A stretch of 53,679 nucleotides of DNA from Campylobacterota bacterium (GCA_015494795.1 WGAM01000148.1:1-53679); one strand, 5' to 3'. Shown: positions 43,068 through 52,440, numbered from the stretch's first letter. The notes: generated by a model from the letters alone, not told the origin. Numbers and translations: made by a program.

Positions 43068-43814
43068 TTAAATTTTTCTCTCTTGTCCTAATCTGTAGAG
43101 AGAGAAATCATATTTTATTGGGTCTAACTCATCAAACTCTTTTAGTTTTTTAGTAAGTTCCAATGAAGCTCTCATATCATAGGTTTTTCTCTTAAGAAGT
43201 CCTAATTTTAGAGATAGATTAAAAGTGTGAGTATCAAGTGGCATAATTAAATCTTTTTTATCAATCTTTTTCCATAATCCCATATCTAATATATCATCTC
43301 TTACCATCCAACGAAGAAACATCATATATCTCTTATATGTTCCTGCCCTATTGATATTTTTAGGTATAGAGCCTATTAAAAAGTTGTATCCTCTACTCTC
43401 ATAAGGGTATATCTCTTTTATAGTTTTAATAAAATTCCATAGACCATCTAATATATCTCTTTTATCTCTATATCCATTGTAAAATATATTTTCTATAGTA
43501 TCAATTTCTCTTAATCTTTTTAGTGCAATAAAGAGTGCAATTACATCATCAGATTTTTGAAAACGGTAATAGTGATTTGATAGCCCTTCTCTTATCTCTT
43601 CTTCACTTCTCTCTAATAGAGAGAAATCTAGGCTATCTAAAAATTTAACTATCTGCTTTGCATTTCCATAGGCAAACAATGCACATATAAGAGATATTGT
43701 CTCATCTCTATATCTTGATGCTACTAATAGTGGGTCTGGTTTATCATAAGAGAGTTCACTATTCGAGTTTCTAAACTCTACCTCTCTATCCAAAATATCT
43801 TTTATACTACTCAT
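43068..43814 (-). CDS. TIGR02757/DUF2400 family protein
   Basis: A 248-residue protein of a conserved but uncharacterised bacterial family with helical, HhH-GPD-like architecture. Features are YDKPDPLLVASRYRDETISL near residue 23, LICALFAYGNAKQIVKFLDS, FLRWMVRDDILDMGLWKKID and MPLDTHTFNLSLKLGL. The end, YDFSLYRLGQERKI, is shorter than in many homologues. A DNA-repair glycosylase relationship has been suggested by fold, but the catalytic residues are not recognisable and no function is claimed. It stands alone between divergent neighbours. Confidence 0.82.
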   Translation of the reverse strand: MSSIKDILDREVEFRNSNSELSYDKPDPLLVASRYRDETISLICALFAYGNAKQIVKFLDSLDFSLLERSEEEIREGLSNHYYRFQKSDDVIALFIALKRLREIDTIENIFYNGYRDKRDILDGLWNFIKTIKEIYPYESRGYNFLIGSIPKNINRAGTYKRYMMFLRWMVRDDILDMGLWKKIDKKDLIMPLDTHTFNLSLKLGLLKRKTYDMRASLELTKKLKEFDELDPIKYDFSLYRLGQERKI

Positions 43815-43957
43815 TTTTTTCCTTACTTATTTTTTTATATTATAATATCTTTTATTGATAGTTAGTTTTATAACATGAATAATTATTATTTATGAAGTTA
43901 ATAAGCGTTTTTTTAAATAAAAAAATGTTATAGTATAGAAAATTAAAGGAGTCTATT

Positions 43958-44200
43958 ATGACAATAGAAGATGAGATAGAAGAGTTAAAATCAGACTATA
44001 TAATATGTCAGTGTTATGAGGTCTCTTTTGGAGATATTATGGAAGCTATTGAGAATGGTTGTAATAGTGTAGAGGAGATTATGCATCAGACTCATGCAGG
44101 TTATGGTTGCGAGAGATGTCAATCAAAAATAGATGATTTTAATGAGGATAGAGATATTTATCTTAGTGACATATTAGAATATAGTAAATCTAAAGAGTAG
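43958..44200 (+). CDS. BFD-like [2Fe-2S] protein
   Basis: An 80-residue protein with the BFD/NirB-middle fold: CQCYEVSFGDIMEAIENGCN, followed by HAGYGCERCQSKI. The CxC and CxxC cysteine pairs ligate a [2Fe-2S] cluster, as in bacterioferritin-associated ferredoxin and NifU. A role in iron release, electron transfer or cluster delivery is possible. No bacterioferritin is adjacent, so its partner is open. The start follows AAAGGAG by eight bases, and a TATAGT -10-like box lies about 30 bases upstream. Confidence 0.83.
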   Translation: MTIEDEIEELKSDYIICQCYEVSFGDIMEAIENGCNSVEEIMHQTHAGYGCERCQSKIDDFNEDRDIYLSDILEYSKSKE

Positions 44201-44225
44201 TTTTTAATAATTAAATATCTGAAAT

Positions 44226-44248
44226 CCCAATCATCTTTAGCGATTGGG
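44226..44248 (+). terminator. hairpin after the BFD-like gene
   Basis: CCCAATC-ATCTTTAGC-GATTGGG, a perfect 7-bp stem with a 9-base loop, 26 bases after the stop. It lacks a T-run, so it could be a factor-dependent terminator, an mRNA stabiliser or part of the ymdB leader. Confidence 0.45.
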
Positions 44249-44299
44249 TAGTTCACTTAAAACTATTTTAGATAAAATTATCACCTTAAAAGGATTATT

Positions 44300-45115
44300 G
44301 TGAAGATAGCATTTATAGGTGATATAGTAGGGAGACCCGGTCGTCAGATGATAGGTCGATATCTTAAAGAGATTAAAAAAATATATAATATAGATTTAGT
44401 TATAGCAAATTATGAAAATGCATCTCATGGGTTTGGAATAACTAAAAAAAATGCAGATGAGCTATTTAGCTATGGAATAGATGTTATGACAGGTGGAAAC
44501 CACTCTTGGGATAAAAAAGATATAATTGAGATGTTTAAAGAGTATCCTATAATTCGTCCTATAAACTATCCAGATAAATCAGCCGGTAGAGGTCTAATTG
44601 AGCTTAATGTTTTAGAGAAGAGAGTTGCTATTATAAATGTTATGGGAAACTATACAATGCCAATGAGTGATAATCCTTTTGTAAAAGTAGATAGTGTAGT
44701 AGATGATTTAAAAAATAGAGAGATAAAGCATATTATTATAGATTTTCATGCAGAAGCAACCAGTGAGAAGTATGTAATGATGCACCTATTAAAAGATAGA
44801 GTATCTGCTATATTGGGAACACATACACATGTTGGGACAGATGATTTAATGATTGTAGATGGGTGTTGTTATGTAACTGATGTTGGAATGACAGGGTGTA
44901 GAGACCAAGTTATTGGTATGGATAAAAAAATTCCAATGCAGAAATTTTTAACAGCTATTGGTGGACATTTTGATATTCCTAAAAGGTGTAAAAAGATATT
45001 TCAATTAATAGTTTTTGAGTTAGATAGTAACGGAAGAGCTATAAAAGCTAAAAAAATTAAAATATATGACAATGATAAAGTTTATAAAATTGAGGCTAGA
45101 GTAGAGCAATATTAA
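44300..45115 (+). CDS. ymdB: YmdB-family metallophosphoesterase (TIGR00282)
   Basis: A 271-residue dimetal phosphoesterase, in other bacteria a 2',3'-cAMP phosphodiesterase affecting RNA turnover and biofilm choices. Metal-binding motifs are present: FIGDIVGRPGR, NYENASHGFG, TGGNHSWDKKD, IIDFHAEATSEK and LGTHTHVGTDD. It starts at GTG, supported by AAAAGGA eight bases upstream and by the family N-terminus MKIAFIGDIVG. It may share a transcript with the BFD-like gene upstream, or be separated from it by the hairpin. Confidence 0.93.
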   Translation: MKIAFIGDIVGRPGRQMIGRYLKEIKKIYNIDLVIANYENASHGFGITKKNADELFSYGIDVMTGGNHSWDKKDIIEMFKEYPIIRPINYPDKSAGRGLIELNVLEKRVAIINVMGNYTMPMSDNPFVKVDSVVDDLKNREIKHIIIDFHAEATSEKYVMMHLLKDRVSAILGTHTHVGTDDLMIVDGCCYVTDVGMTGCRDQVIGMDKKIPMQKFLTAIGGHFDIPKRCKKIFQLIVFELDSNGRAIKAKKIKIYDNDKVYKIEARVEQY

Positions 45116-45126
45116 CATAATTTAGC

Positions 45127-45132
45127 TATAAT
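45127..45132 (+). promoter_or_regulatory. -10 element of the leuDB promoter
   Basis: TATAAT within AGCTATAATCAC, 46 bases before the TTG start of leuD. I see no leucine leader peptide or attenuator hairpin in the short leader. Confidence 0.4.
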
Positions 45133-45178
45133 CACAGCCATAAATCTAATAGGACTACCTATATTAAAAGGATAAAAT

Positions 45179-45673
45179 TTGCAGGGTAAAGTTTGGAAAT
45201 TTGGCGATAATATTGATACAGATTTAATTATTGCAGCAAGATATTTAAATACTAGTGAACCTAGTGAATTAGCAAAACATATTATGGAAGATGCCGACCC
45301 AGAGTTTGTTTCAAAGATGAGTTATGGAGATATTATTGTAGCAGGTGAAAATTTTGGTTGTGGCTCAAGTAGAGAACATGCACCAATAGCTCTAAAAGAG
45401 GCAGGTATTTCAGCTGTTATTGCACCTACATTTGCAAGAATTTTCTATAGAAATGCCTTTAATATGGGTTTGCCTATCTTCGAGCTTAAAGAGGTTGATG
45501 AGATTGAAGAGGGTGACACTATTAGAGTAGATATGGCAAATGGAGAGATTATCAATATATCAAAATCTAAAAAGTATAGATTTACACCCATTCCAGAATT
45601 TATGCAGGAGTTAGTTGATGCAGGTGGACTTATTAATTTTGCAAAAAAAGAGATAGCAAAAGGGGAGGTGTAA
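45179..45673 (+). CDS. leuD: 3-isopropylmalate dehydratase small subunit
   Basis: Forms the isopropylmalate isomerase with LeuC in leucine synthesis. The protein is 164 residues long, the archaeal/Campylobacterota-type short form. [40 protein letters not shown] and [20 protein letters not shown] are conserved. The start is TTG (45179), the only codon matching both the family N-terminus and the AAAAGGA ribosome site eight bases upstream. leuB follows after three bases. leuC and leuA are not in the window. Confidence 0.94.
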   Translation: MQGKVWKFGDNIDTDLIIAARYLNTSEPSELAKHIMEDADPEFVSKMSYGDIIVAGENFGCGSSREHAPIALKEAGISAVIAPTFARIFYRNAFNMGLPIFELKEVDEIEEGDTIRVDMANGEIINISKSKKYRFTPIPEFMQELVDAGGLINFAKKEIAKGEV

Positions 45674-45676
45674 TTT

Positions 45677-46747
45677 ATGGGAAGAAACTATAGAATAGGT
45701 ATTATTAAGGGTGATGGGATTGGTCCAGAGATAGTTGATGAGGCTATAAAGGTTTTAGATGCACTATCTGCTAATATGGGATTTAATTTAGAGTATTGTG
45801 AGATGCTTTTAGGTGGTTCTGCTATTGATGAGACAGGAGTTCCACTTCCAGAAGAGACTATTAATGGTGTAAAGAGATGTGATGCTGTACTATTTGGTGC
45901 AATTGGTGGGCCTAAATGGGATAATTTAGAGAGACACTTAAGACCAGAGAGTGGACTTTTAGGTTTACGAAAAGAGATGGGAACTTTTGCCAATCTAAGA
46001 CCAGCTATAGTATATGATGAGTTAGTTAATGCTTCAACACTAAAGCCTAGTGTTATTAAAGGTGTTGATATTATGGTAGTTCGTGAGTTGACAGGTGGGA
46101 TATATTTTGGAGAGCCTAGAGAGCTACTAAAAGATAGAGCCTATAACAGTATGGTATATAGTAGAGATGAGGTTGAGAGAATTGCAAAAGTGGCTTTTGA
46201 GATAGCAATGAAGAGAACTAAAAGAGTATGTTCTGTAGATAAGGCAAATGTTCTTGAGGTTAGTCAATTTTGGAGAGAGACTGTTATTGAGGTATCAAAA
46301 GATTATCCAGAGGTAGAGTTGACTCATATGTATGTGGATAATACGTCAATGCAGTTAATTAAAGAGCCAAAACAGTTTGATGTCATCTTAACAGGAAATA
46401 TATTTGGAGATATATTATCAGATGAAGCTAGTATGTTGAGTGGCTCCATTGGACTACTACCTAGTGCTAGTATTGGTGAAGGTGTTGGGCTATATGAGCC
46501 AATTCATGGTTCAGCTCCAGATATTGCAGGTCAGGGGATTGCAAATCCACTAGCTACAATCTCAAGTGCCTCTATGATGTTAAAATATGCTTTAGGTGAA
46601 GATGAGGCATCAAAAAAGATAGATAATGCTATTAAAAAATCTTTAGCAATGGGATATAGAACAGCCGATTTAAGTGCTTATGATGCAAAGGAGATATGTT
46701 CATCTTCTGAAATTGGTGATATTATTGCAAATTTCGTATCAAAATAG
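45677..46747 (+). CDS. leuB: 3-isopropylmalate dehydrogenase
   Basis: NAD-dependent oxidative decarboxylation of 3-isopropylmalate, the third leucine-specific step. [20 protein letters not shown] begins the fold; [20 protein letters not shown], the substrate loop with [30 protein letters not shown] and the NAD site [20 protein letters not shown] are all intact. The 356 residues are standard. The ATG is three bases after leuD with AGGGGAGG as ribosome site, so leuDB is an operon. A terminator hairpin follows the stop. Confidence 0.96.
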   Translation: MGRNYRIGIIKGDGIGPEIVDEAIKVLDALSANMGFNLEYCEMLLGGSAIDETGVPLPEETINGVKRCDAVLFGAIGGPKWDNLERHLRPESGLLGLRKEMGTFANLRPAIVYDELVNASTLKPSVIKGVDIMVVRELTGGIYFGEPRELLKDRAYNSMVYSRDEVERIAKVAFEIAMKRTKRVCSVDKANVLEVSQFWRETVIEVSKDYPEVELTHMYVDNTSMQLIKEPKQFDVILTGNIFGDILSDEASMLSGSIGLLPSASIGEGVGLYEPIHGSAPDIAGQGIANPLATISSASMMLKYALGEDEASKKIDNAIKKSLAMGYRTADLSAYDAKEICSSSEIGDIIANFVSK

Positions 46748-46751
46748 ATTA

Positions 46752-46773
46752 CTCAAGCCCAAAAGGGCAAGAG
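46752..46773. terminator. bidirectional terminator between leuB and the YfdX gene
   Basis: GCCC-AAAA-GGGC (46757-46768), extended by CTC/GAG pairing across a 2x2 internal loop. It occupies most of the 29-base gap between converging genes and is followed by ATATTATTTTG on the plus strand. Confidence 0.55.
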
Positions 46774-46776
46774 ATA

Positions 46777-47673
46777 TTATTTTGTACTATTTGACTCATG
46801 AGTTGATAGGATTTTCTCTTTAAACTCTTTGATTTTCTCTCCAAGCTCTTTAAAGAGTTTCTCTGCTTTATTTGGACCTTTCACCTCTTTTTCAGTCTTC
46901 TCAATTAACTCTTCTAACTGTTTATAGGTTGTTGTACTACTACTAACATAACCTAATAGTTCAGCTTTTTTTAGGTCATCTTTTGCTAATGCTAAATGTT
47001 TAAGTGCCTGTTCCTTATCATTTTTTGCAATATGTGAAGCTACATTAACAAGCTCTAAAGCATTAATTAATGGAATTGGAATAATATGTTCATCTTGTTC
47101 AAAAGTATTTAGAGCAATCTCTAATACATGTTTTGCTTTTGCTGGATGTTTCTCTAATAGATATTTAGATGCTAATTTTAAAGCGTCTGGATAAGATGCT
47201 AAAGGTAAACTAACAACAGTTACATCAATCTCACTCTGTAGTGAAATAAGAAGCTCTCCTGCCTCTTGAACCTTTCCATTATCTAAAAGTTTTTTTACAT
47301 CTTCTATTATTTTTTTAACATCATCTGATGTTCCTATAAAGTTCTTAACTAAAATACGATTTTCAATAGGTAGAAGTTTTGGTGTATCTTTAGCAGTTAA
47401 AATTGACTCTAATTTTCCAAGTGCCAACTGAATATCTTTTTTTGCATCATCTAACTTATTTCCATTTAGTTCACTAAGTGCTTTAGCTGAAAATTTTAGT
47501 GACTCTAATGCCTCTTGTACTAAATTTACTCTACTATCTTGAGCCTTTTTAGTGGCTGCTTGAGTTGCTTTTGTGCTTACCTCTTGACTTGTTAAATTTT
47601 TATGTTCATCTGCTAATGCTACTGAGCTTAAAAGTAGTGTTGATACTAATGTTGATAATACTGTTTTTTTCAT
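46777..47673 (-). CDS. YfdX family exported protein
   Basis: A 298-residue, largely helical periplasmic protein with a clear Sec signal (MKKTVLSTLVSTLLLSSVALA). The YfdX pattern includes VNLVQEALESLKFSAKALSE, LLPIENRILVKNFIGTSDDV, TVVSLPLASYPDALKLASKY and EDEHIIPIPLINALELVNVA. In enterobacteria YfdX belongs to an acid-response regulon, but its biochemical role is unsettled. A C-terminal amphipathic extension (EKLFKELGEKIKEFKEKI) is added. It is monocistronic and converges on leuB. Confidence 0.85.
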   Translation of the reverse strand: MKKTVLSTLVSTLLLSSVALADEHKNLTSQEVSTKATQAATKKAQDSRVNLVQEALESLKFSAKALSELNGNKLDDAKKDIQLALGKLESILTAKDTPKLLPIENRILVKNFIGTSDDVKKIIEDVKKLLDNGKVQEAGELLISLQSEIDVTVVSLPLASYPDALKLASKYLLEKHPAKAKHVLEIALNTFEQDEHIIPIPLINALELVNVASHIAKNDKEQALKHLALAKDDLKKAELLGYVSSSTTTYKQLEELIEKTEKEVKGPNKAEKLFKELGEKIKEFKEKILSTHESNSTK

Positions 47674-47748
47674 ATATTAATCCTTTTTTATTTTTTTTTT
47701 AGTCAAGCTGACTAAATTTATAAGGAATTATAGAATAAACAGAGAGAA

Positions 47749-47774
47749 AAAAATGCTACTTAAGTTGCATTTTT
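47749..47774. promoter_or_regulatory. 26-bp near-perfect palindrome between YfdX and pdxJ
   Basis: AAAAATGC-T-ACTTAAGT-T-GCATTTTT is symmetric apart from one T/T mismatch in each half, and ends in TTTTTCC. It lies between divergent genes, 76 bases from the YfdX start and 107 from pdxJ. A dimeric regulator site or a small terminator of an upstream transcript are both possible. Confidence 0.4.
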
Positions 47775-47880
47775 CCTAAATATACTAGATAAATATTTCT
47801 ATCTATATCTTTTACTTTCAAGCCTATTTAAAGTTACTTTTTAATATATTCTTTTTTAATAATTAATATAGGGAAATAAG

Positions 47881-48663
47881 ATGAAATTAGGTGTAAATAT
47901 AGACCATATAGCAGTTTTAAGAGAAGCTAGAAAGATAGCAGACCCAAATCCATTAGATGCAATTAGTATAGTAAAGAGAGCAAATGCAGAGCAGATAACT
48001 ATACATCTACGAGAAGATAGAAGACATATAAACGATATTGATGTAAAAAATATTATAAAACTCTCCTCAATTCCTGTTAATTTAGAGTGTGCTTTATCTC
48101 ATGATGTAATAGATATTGTATGTAAATTAAAACCTCATCGTGCAACAATAGTTCCAGAGAAGAGAGAAGAGGTTACAACAGAGGGTGGATTAAATATCTT
48201 AGGGGAGCAGAAGAGATTAAAAAAAGTTATCAAGAGACTCCATAAACATGAGATTGAGGTATCTCTATTTATTGACCCAACAGTAGAGAATGTAAATAGA
48301 GCAAAAGAGTTAGAGGTTGAGTGGATAGAGTTTCATACAGGAAGATATGCAAATATCTATGCAATGTTATATAGTAACTTAGAGAGAACTTCACACTCTA
48401 TAAAGGAGTTGGAGCTTCCAAGAGATGAGTTAAAGATTATGTTACAAGAGGAGCTTGATGCCTTAACACTACTAAGCTCTATGGCAAAAGATTTAAAACT
48501 TAAAGTGGCAAGTGGACATGGATTAAACTATCAAAATGTGATAGATATTGCAAAAATTCCTACTATTGATGAGTTAAATATTGGACAGAGTATTATTGCT
48601 AGGTCTATATGGATAGGATTAGAGAGAGCTATTTTAGAGATGAGAGAACTAATTAAGAGATGA
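47881..48663 (+). CDS. pdxJ: pyridoxine 5'-phosphate synthase
   Basis: PdxJ condenses 1-deoxy-D-xylulose 5-phosphate with 3-amino-2-oxopropyl phosphate to form pyridoxine phosphate. LGVNIDHIAVLREARKIADP opens the TIM barrel. ITIHLREDRRHINDIDV, NLECALS, KPHRATIVPEKREEVTTEGG and ASGHGLNYQNV are family hallmarks. The 260 residues fit the family. The ribosome site is weak (AGGGAAATAAG). It overlaps pdxA by four bases. Together they supply vitamin B6, relevant to the YggS protein elsewhere in the window. Confidence 0.96.
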   Translation: MKLGVNIDHIAVLREARKIADPNPLDAISIVKRANAEQITIHLREDRRHINDIDVKNIIKLSSIPVNLECALSHDVIDIVCKLKPHRATIVPEKREEVTTEGGLNILGEQKRLKKVIKRLHKHEIEVSLFIDPTVENVNRAKELEVEWIEFHTGRYANIYAMLYSNLERTSHSIKELELPRDELKIMLQEELDALTLLSSMAKDLKLKVASGHGLNYQNVIDIAKIPTIDELNIGQSIIARSIWIGLERAILEMRELIKR

Positions 48664-49586
48664 AAAGAGTAGCCATTAGTATAGGTGACTTAAATGGAAT
48701 TGGCATAGAGTTAGCACTAAAAAATCACTATATAGCAAAAGAGATAGTAGAACCTATATATTGCATTGATAGAGTAATGTTAGATAGAGCTTCTAAACTT
48801 TTAAATATAGAGATACCAGAAGATTTTAAGATAGTTAATAAAATTGCAAAACCTTTTGAGATTAGAGCAGGGGAGATAAGAAAAGAGAGTGGAGTATATA
48901 GTTTTGCATCATTTTTAAAGGCTATTGAGCTTGCCAAACTACAAGATGTAGATGGAGTTATGACACTACCAATCAATAAAAAGGCATGGGAGATAGGAGG
49001 AGTAAAATATAAGGGACATACAGATGCCCTAAGAGATTTCTTCTTTAGTGATGCTATTATGATGTTGGGAGTTCCTTCTATGTTTGTAGCTCTATATACA
49101 GAACATATTCCACTAAAAGATATAGCAAAAGAGGTTAAAGATATATCTAAACTCTCAAATTTTCTAATAGATTTTTATAACTCAATAGATTTAAAAGATG
49201 ATGAAAAGATAGCATTATTAGCTCTTAATCCACATGCAGGAGATGGAGGAGTATTAGGAGATGAAGAGAAGAGTATTATAAAGGCTAAAAATATAGCAGA
49301 GAAATTTATTGGAGATGAGGTATATACAAATCCAATAGTTCCAGATATAGCATTTACTCCAAATTTTAGAAAAAACTATAGATATTTTGTAGCAATGTAT
49401 CACGACCAAGGGTTAGCACCTCTAAAAGCACTCCATTTTGATGAGAGCATAAATATATCTCTAAATCTTCCAATAAAAAGAAGTTCTGTTGACCATGGAA
49501 CTGCATTTGATATTGCATATAGAAAAGATAGGGAGTTAAATTCTAAAAGTTACATAAATGCTTTTAAGTTTTTTAATGTAAAATAG
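48660..49586 (+). CDS. pdxA: 4-hydroxythreonine-4-phosphate dehydrogenase
   Basis: PdxA oxidises 4-phosphohydroxy-L-threonine to the substrate that PdxJ condenses. AISIGDLNGIGIELALKNHY is the N-terminal strand-turn; TLPINKKAWEIGGVKYKGHT, LNPHAGDGGVLGDEE and YHDQGLAPLKALHFDESINI with metal histidines are conserved, followed by SVDHGTAFDIAY. At 308 residues it is shorter than the ~330 of E. coli but usual for Campylobacterota. It overlaps pdxJ by the ATGA arrangement, so translation is coupled. Confidence 0.95.
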   Translation: MKRVAISIGDLNGIGIELALKNHYIAKEIVEPIYCIDRVMLDRASKLLNIEIPEDFKIVNKIAKPFEIRAGEIRKESGVYSFASFLKAIELAKLQDVDGVMTLPINKKAWEIGGVKYKGHTDALRDFFFSDAIMMLGVPSMFVALYTEHIPLKDIAKEVKDISKLSNFLIDFYNSIDLKDDEKIALLALNPHAGDGGVLGDEEKSIIKAKNIAEKFIGDEVYTNPIVPDIAFTPNFRKNYRYFVAMYHDQGLAPLKALHFDESINISLNLPIKRSSVDHGTAFDIAYRKDRELNSKSYINAFKFFNVK

Positions 49587-49662
49587 TAAATATAAAAAAG
49601 ACACTTTAAAGACATATACTTATATTACAATTTAAATCTACAATTAAAAACAAGGAAAAGTC

Positions 49663-51696
49663 ATGAGAATTAATTTTAAATATTGTATATTAACATTATT
49701 TGTTTTAGCCCTAACAGCTTGTCAAAATAGTCCAACAGTAAATAAAGGTATATCTATCTCTTCATCATCTGCAAAGGTGAAAGATATAAAAGAGCCACTG
49801 ACTGTAATTGGTGGAGAGCTTAGTTTTGATTTTGTAAATAGTATAGATAGTAACTATAAACTATATGGAGTAAAATTTAATCCTAAAAATAGTACTATTG
49901 TAGCTTATGGAGATAGTAGTATTATTACTATATATAATTTAGATTTAAAACCTATTGGCTCAATTGAGAGTAAAAATGATGAGGTAAAAGCGTTAGATAT
50001 TAGTAGTGATGGCTCATATCTTGCCTGTAGTGGAGATGATGGATATGTTGAAGTTTGGGATTTAAATAGCTATAATCTTGTAAATAGAATGAGAAGTAGC
50101 TCAAATGATATATTAGCTATTGCAATTAGTTCCGATAATAAAAAAGTAGCTAGTGGTGGAGATGATAAGGTTATTGATATTTGGAATATTAAATCAGGAG
50201 AACAGATAGCAAAACTAGAGGGTCATCGAGATACTATTACTAATATAGGTTTTATAGATTATAATAGAAAGATAGTCTCAACAGCAGAAGATAAAAAGGT
50301 AAAAATATGGGATATTTTACGAAAAAAAGAGATTTATTCATATTTAGCTCCATCAAATGAGTATGGAGATATAAAAGTAGCAAAATCATTTGATGACTAT
50401 ACTATATTAGGACTTACAGAGGTAGAGAGTGCAGAGGGGAACTATAGAAGAAGAAATGGACCACCTGTATGGAAATACACAATTAAATTTAAAGATAACC
50501 AAGGAAATACTCTAAAAGAGTTTAATCAACATAGAGAACCGATTACAGATATTGCAGTAGCAGGGAATAGAGCCTATATGGCAACCTCTTCAGAAGATAA
50601 GACTATTAGATTATGGGATTTAGAGAAAAAACGACACATTACAAATATTGTATTAAAAGATAGAGGATATAGTGTTAACATTAATAAATCTGGACATCTA
50701 TTAGTTGGATTAGAGGGAAAATATAGAATTAAACTCTTTGAGATAAAAAATAGTTATGAGCCAACTCTTAGCTCATCTAGTAGTTCATCCTCTAAAATAT
50801 CCACTACCAATCAAAATGCTATCTCCTCATGGTATCGTAAAGAGTATGCTATTGTTGTAGGTATTGACCACTATAAAAGATTATCCCTTCCACGACTTAG
50901 TAATGCAGTAAATGATGCTAGAAGTGTAGCAGAACTTTTACGAAAAAGAGGATTTGAGGTTATTGAGTTATATAATGAGAATGCTACAAAAGAGAGAATA
51001 TTAGATGCTCTTAAAAAGATAAAACAGACATCAACAAGTCAAGATGCAACACTCTTCTACTTTGCAGGACATGGAGATGGTGTATCTGGACATAATGGTG
51101 TAAGAGAGGGTTATATATTGCCGTATGATTTTAATGCAGACCTAAATAATCCAAATGCTGATGTAATGTATTATGATAAATCGGCTATTAGTATAAGCTC
51201 TCTTGTTATGTACACAAGAGATACAAAGGCTAAACATATTGGTATTATTTTAGATTCATGCTTCTCTGGACTTGCAATGGATAGCAAATATGCAAAAAAA
51301 TCTATACCATCATCATCTGCTAAAGAGTTAGATAGAGTTGAGTATGATACTAAAACTCGTTCAGTTAGAATAAGACCAACTAAAGAGTCTGTTGTAACAA
51401 ATGGTAGTAGCTCATCTTCTTCATCAAATATATTTAAAGATTTACTAAATAAAAAATCAATTAATATCTTAACAGCAGGAGATGACCAACCAGTATCAGA
51501 TGGCTCTAACCACTCCCCATTTACACAAGCTCTTCTAAAAGCATTAGGAGAAGATGGAACTAAAAAAGGCTATATTAGATTTACAACTCTTGCTGATTAT
51601 ATTAGAAAATATGTTGAAGAGAAAACAGGAGATAGACAGAAACCCCAATATAAAAATGAGAGTTTAGATGGAGGTGATTTTATATTTAAAATCTAA
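49663..51696 (+). CDS. lipoprotein with WD40 repeats and caspase-like (C14) protease domain
   Basis: A 677-residue exported protein. The signal peptide ends LALTAC, with Cys20 lipidated and Gln at +2, so an outer-membrane anchor is likely. Residues 50-365 form about six or seven WD40 blades (VWDLN, IWNIK, IWDIL and LWDLE endings). A serine-rich linker (about 367-385) leads to a caspase fold: YAIVVGIDHYKRLSLPRLSN, TLFYFAGHGDG with catalytic His470, and GIILDSCFSGLA with catalytic Cys533. Both active residues are intact. A second Ser-rich insert lies near 583-594, and GDGSNHSPFTQALL-type sequence ends the domain. It is probably a periplasm-facing orthocaspase. Substrate and trigger are unknown. 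It has its own promoter region and a terminator. Confidence 0.9.
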   Translation: MRINFKYCILTLFVLALTACQNSPTVNKGISISSSSAKVKDIKEPLTVIGGELSFDFVNSIDSNYKLYGVKFNPKNSTIVAYGDSSIITIYNLDLKPIGSIESKNDEVKALDISSDGSYLACSGDDGYVEVWDLNSYNLVNRMRSSSNDILAIAISSDNKKVASGGDDKVIDIWNIKSGEQIAKLEGHRDTITNIGFIDYNRKIVSTAEDKKVKIWDILRKKEIYSYLAPSNEYGDIKVAKSFDDYTILGLTEVESAEGNYRRRNGPPVWKYTIKFKDNQGNTLKEFNQHREPITDIAVAGNRAYMATSSEDKTIRLWDLEKKRHITNIVLKDRGYSVNINKSGHLLVGLEGKYRIKLFEIKNSYEPTLSSSSSSSSKISTTNQNAISSWYRKEYAIVVGIDHYKRLSLPRLSNAVNDARSVAELLRKRGFEVIELYNENATKERILDALKKIKQTSTSQDATLFYFAGHGDGVSGHNGVREGYILPYDFNADLNNPNADVMYYDKSAISISSLVMYTRDTKAKHIGIILDSCFSGLAMDSKYAKKSIPSSSAKELDRVEYDTKTRSVRIRPTKESVVTNGSSSSSSSNIFKDLLNKKSINILTAGDDQPVSDGSNHSPFTQALLKALGEDGTKKGYIRFTTLADYIRKYVEEKTGDRQKPQYKNESLDGGDFIFKI

Positions 51697-51702
51697 CTAT
51701 AG

Positions 51703-51720
51703 AGAGCAACTTTTTGCTCT
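51703..51720. terminator. bidirectional terminator between the caspase and TrkA genes
   Basis: AGAGCAA-CTTT-TTGCTCT, a 7-bp stem with a 4-base loop, followed by TCTCTTCTATTT on the plus strand. It lies in the 30-base gap of converging genes. Confidence 0.6.
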
Positions 51721-51726
51721 TCTCTT

Positions 51727-52440
51727 CTATTTAACTCCCTTAATATAGGAGCTAGATACATATCTCTCAAATCTATCTAAATCATCATCGTAACCTATAC
51801 ATACTAACATATCCCCTCTATCTAAGGAGTGTTCTAGCCCACTTGTAATAAATAAAAACTGTTCACTTAATCTTCTATCTATCATTCCTACTAAAATTAT
51901 TCCATATTTAGCAAAATTAAAATCATTAACTTTTATATCATGGAGAAAAGAGTTTTTAGGAATATCTATCTCTCTTATAGATAACTTATGTTCAGATGAG
52001 AGAAGATTAGTTATAAGTTTTGTAGCTACTGGTTTATTTAAAATATTATAAATTCGATTGGCACTAACTTGATATAGGTCTATTACCTTATATGCTCCTG
52101 CCATTTTTAATTTTTGAGTTACATGAAAAGAGTCTGATAGTGCAATAATTTTACTCTTTGGAAATAGAGATTTTAGAGATAGAGTTAAAAATACATTAAA
52201 GTGACTATCTTCCATAACACATACTAAATAGTCTATCTCTGCTACATCTAAACGCTCTAGTGCATCATCATCTGTCATATCTAATTTAATAATATCTAAA
52301 TATCCATGCTCTTTTGCCTTATCATAAGAGTCTTGCTCAGATACAACAATAATAACATTGAAACCCTGTTTCTGTAACTCCTTAGTTAAAAAGGTACTTC
52401 TTTTACTATATCCAAATATAAATGCTTTTTTGTTATCCAT
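51727..52440 (-). CDS. TrkA-N (RCK) domain protein, channel partner
   Basis: A soluble nucleotide-binding protein of about 237 residues. It has an RCK N-domain (AFIFGYSKRSTFLTKELQKQ, then DYLVCVMEDSHFNVFLTLSL) and a C-terminal TrkA_C-like domain (about 155-235). The Rossmann loop reads GYSKRS rather than GxGxxG. I place the start at 52440 (MDNKKAF) because GGAGAG is seven bases upstream; an in-frame ATG at 52455 has a weaker site. It overlaps the channel gene by eight bases (23 with the upstream start) and probably regulates that channel. Confidence 0.83.
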   Translation of the reverse strand: MDNKKAFIFGYSKRSTFLTKELQKQGFNVIIVVSEQDSYDKAKEHGYLDIIKLDMTDDDALERLDVAEIDYLVCVMEDSHFNVFLTLSLKSLFPKSKIIALSDSFHVTQKLKMAGAYKVIDLYQVSANRIYNILNKPVATKLITNLLSSEHKLSIREIDIPKNSFLHDIKVNDFNFAKYGIILVGMIDRRLSEQFLFITSGLEHSLDRGDMLVCIGYDDDLDRFERYVSSSYIKGVK

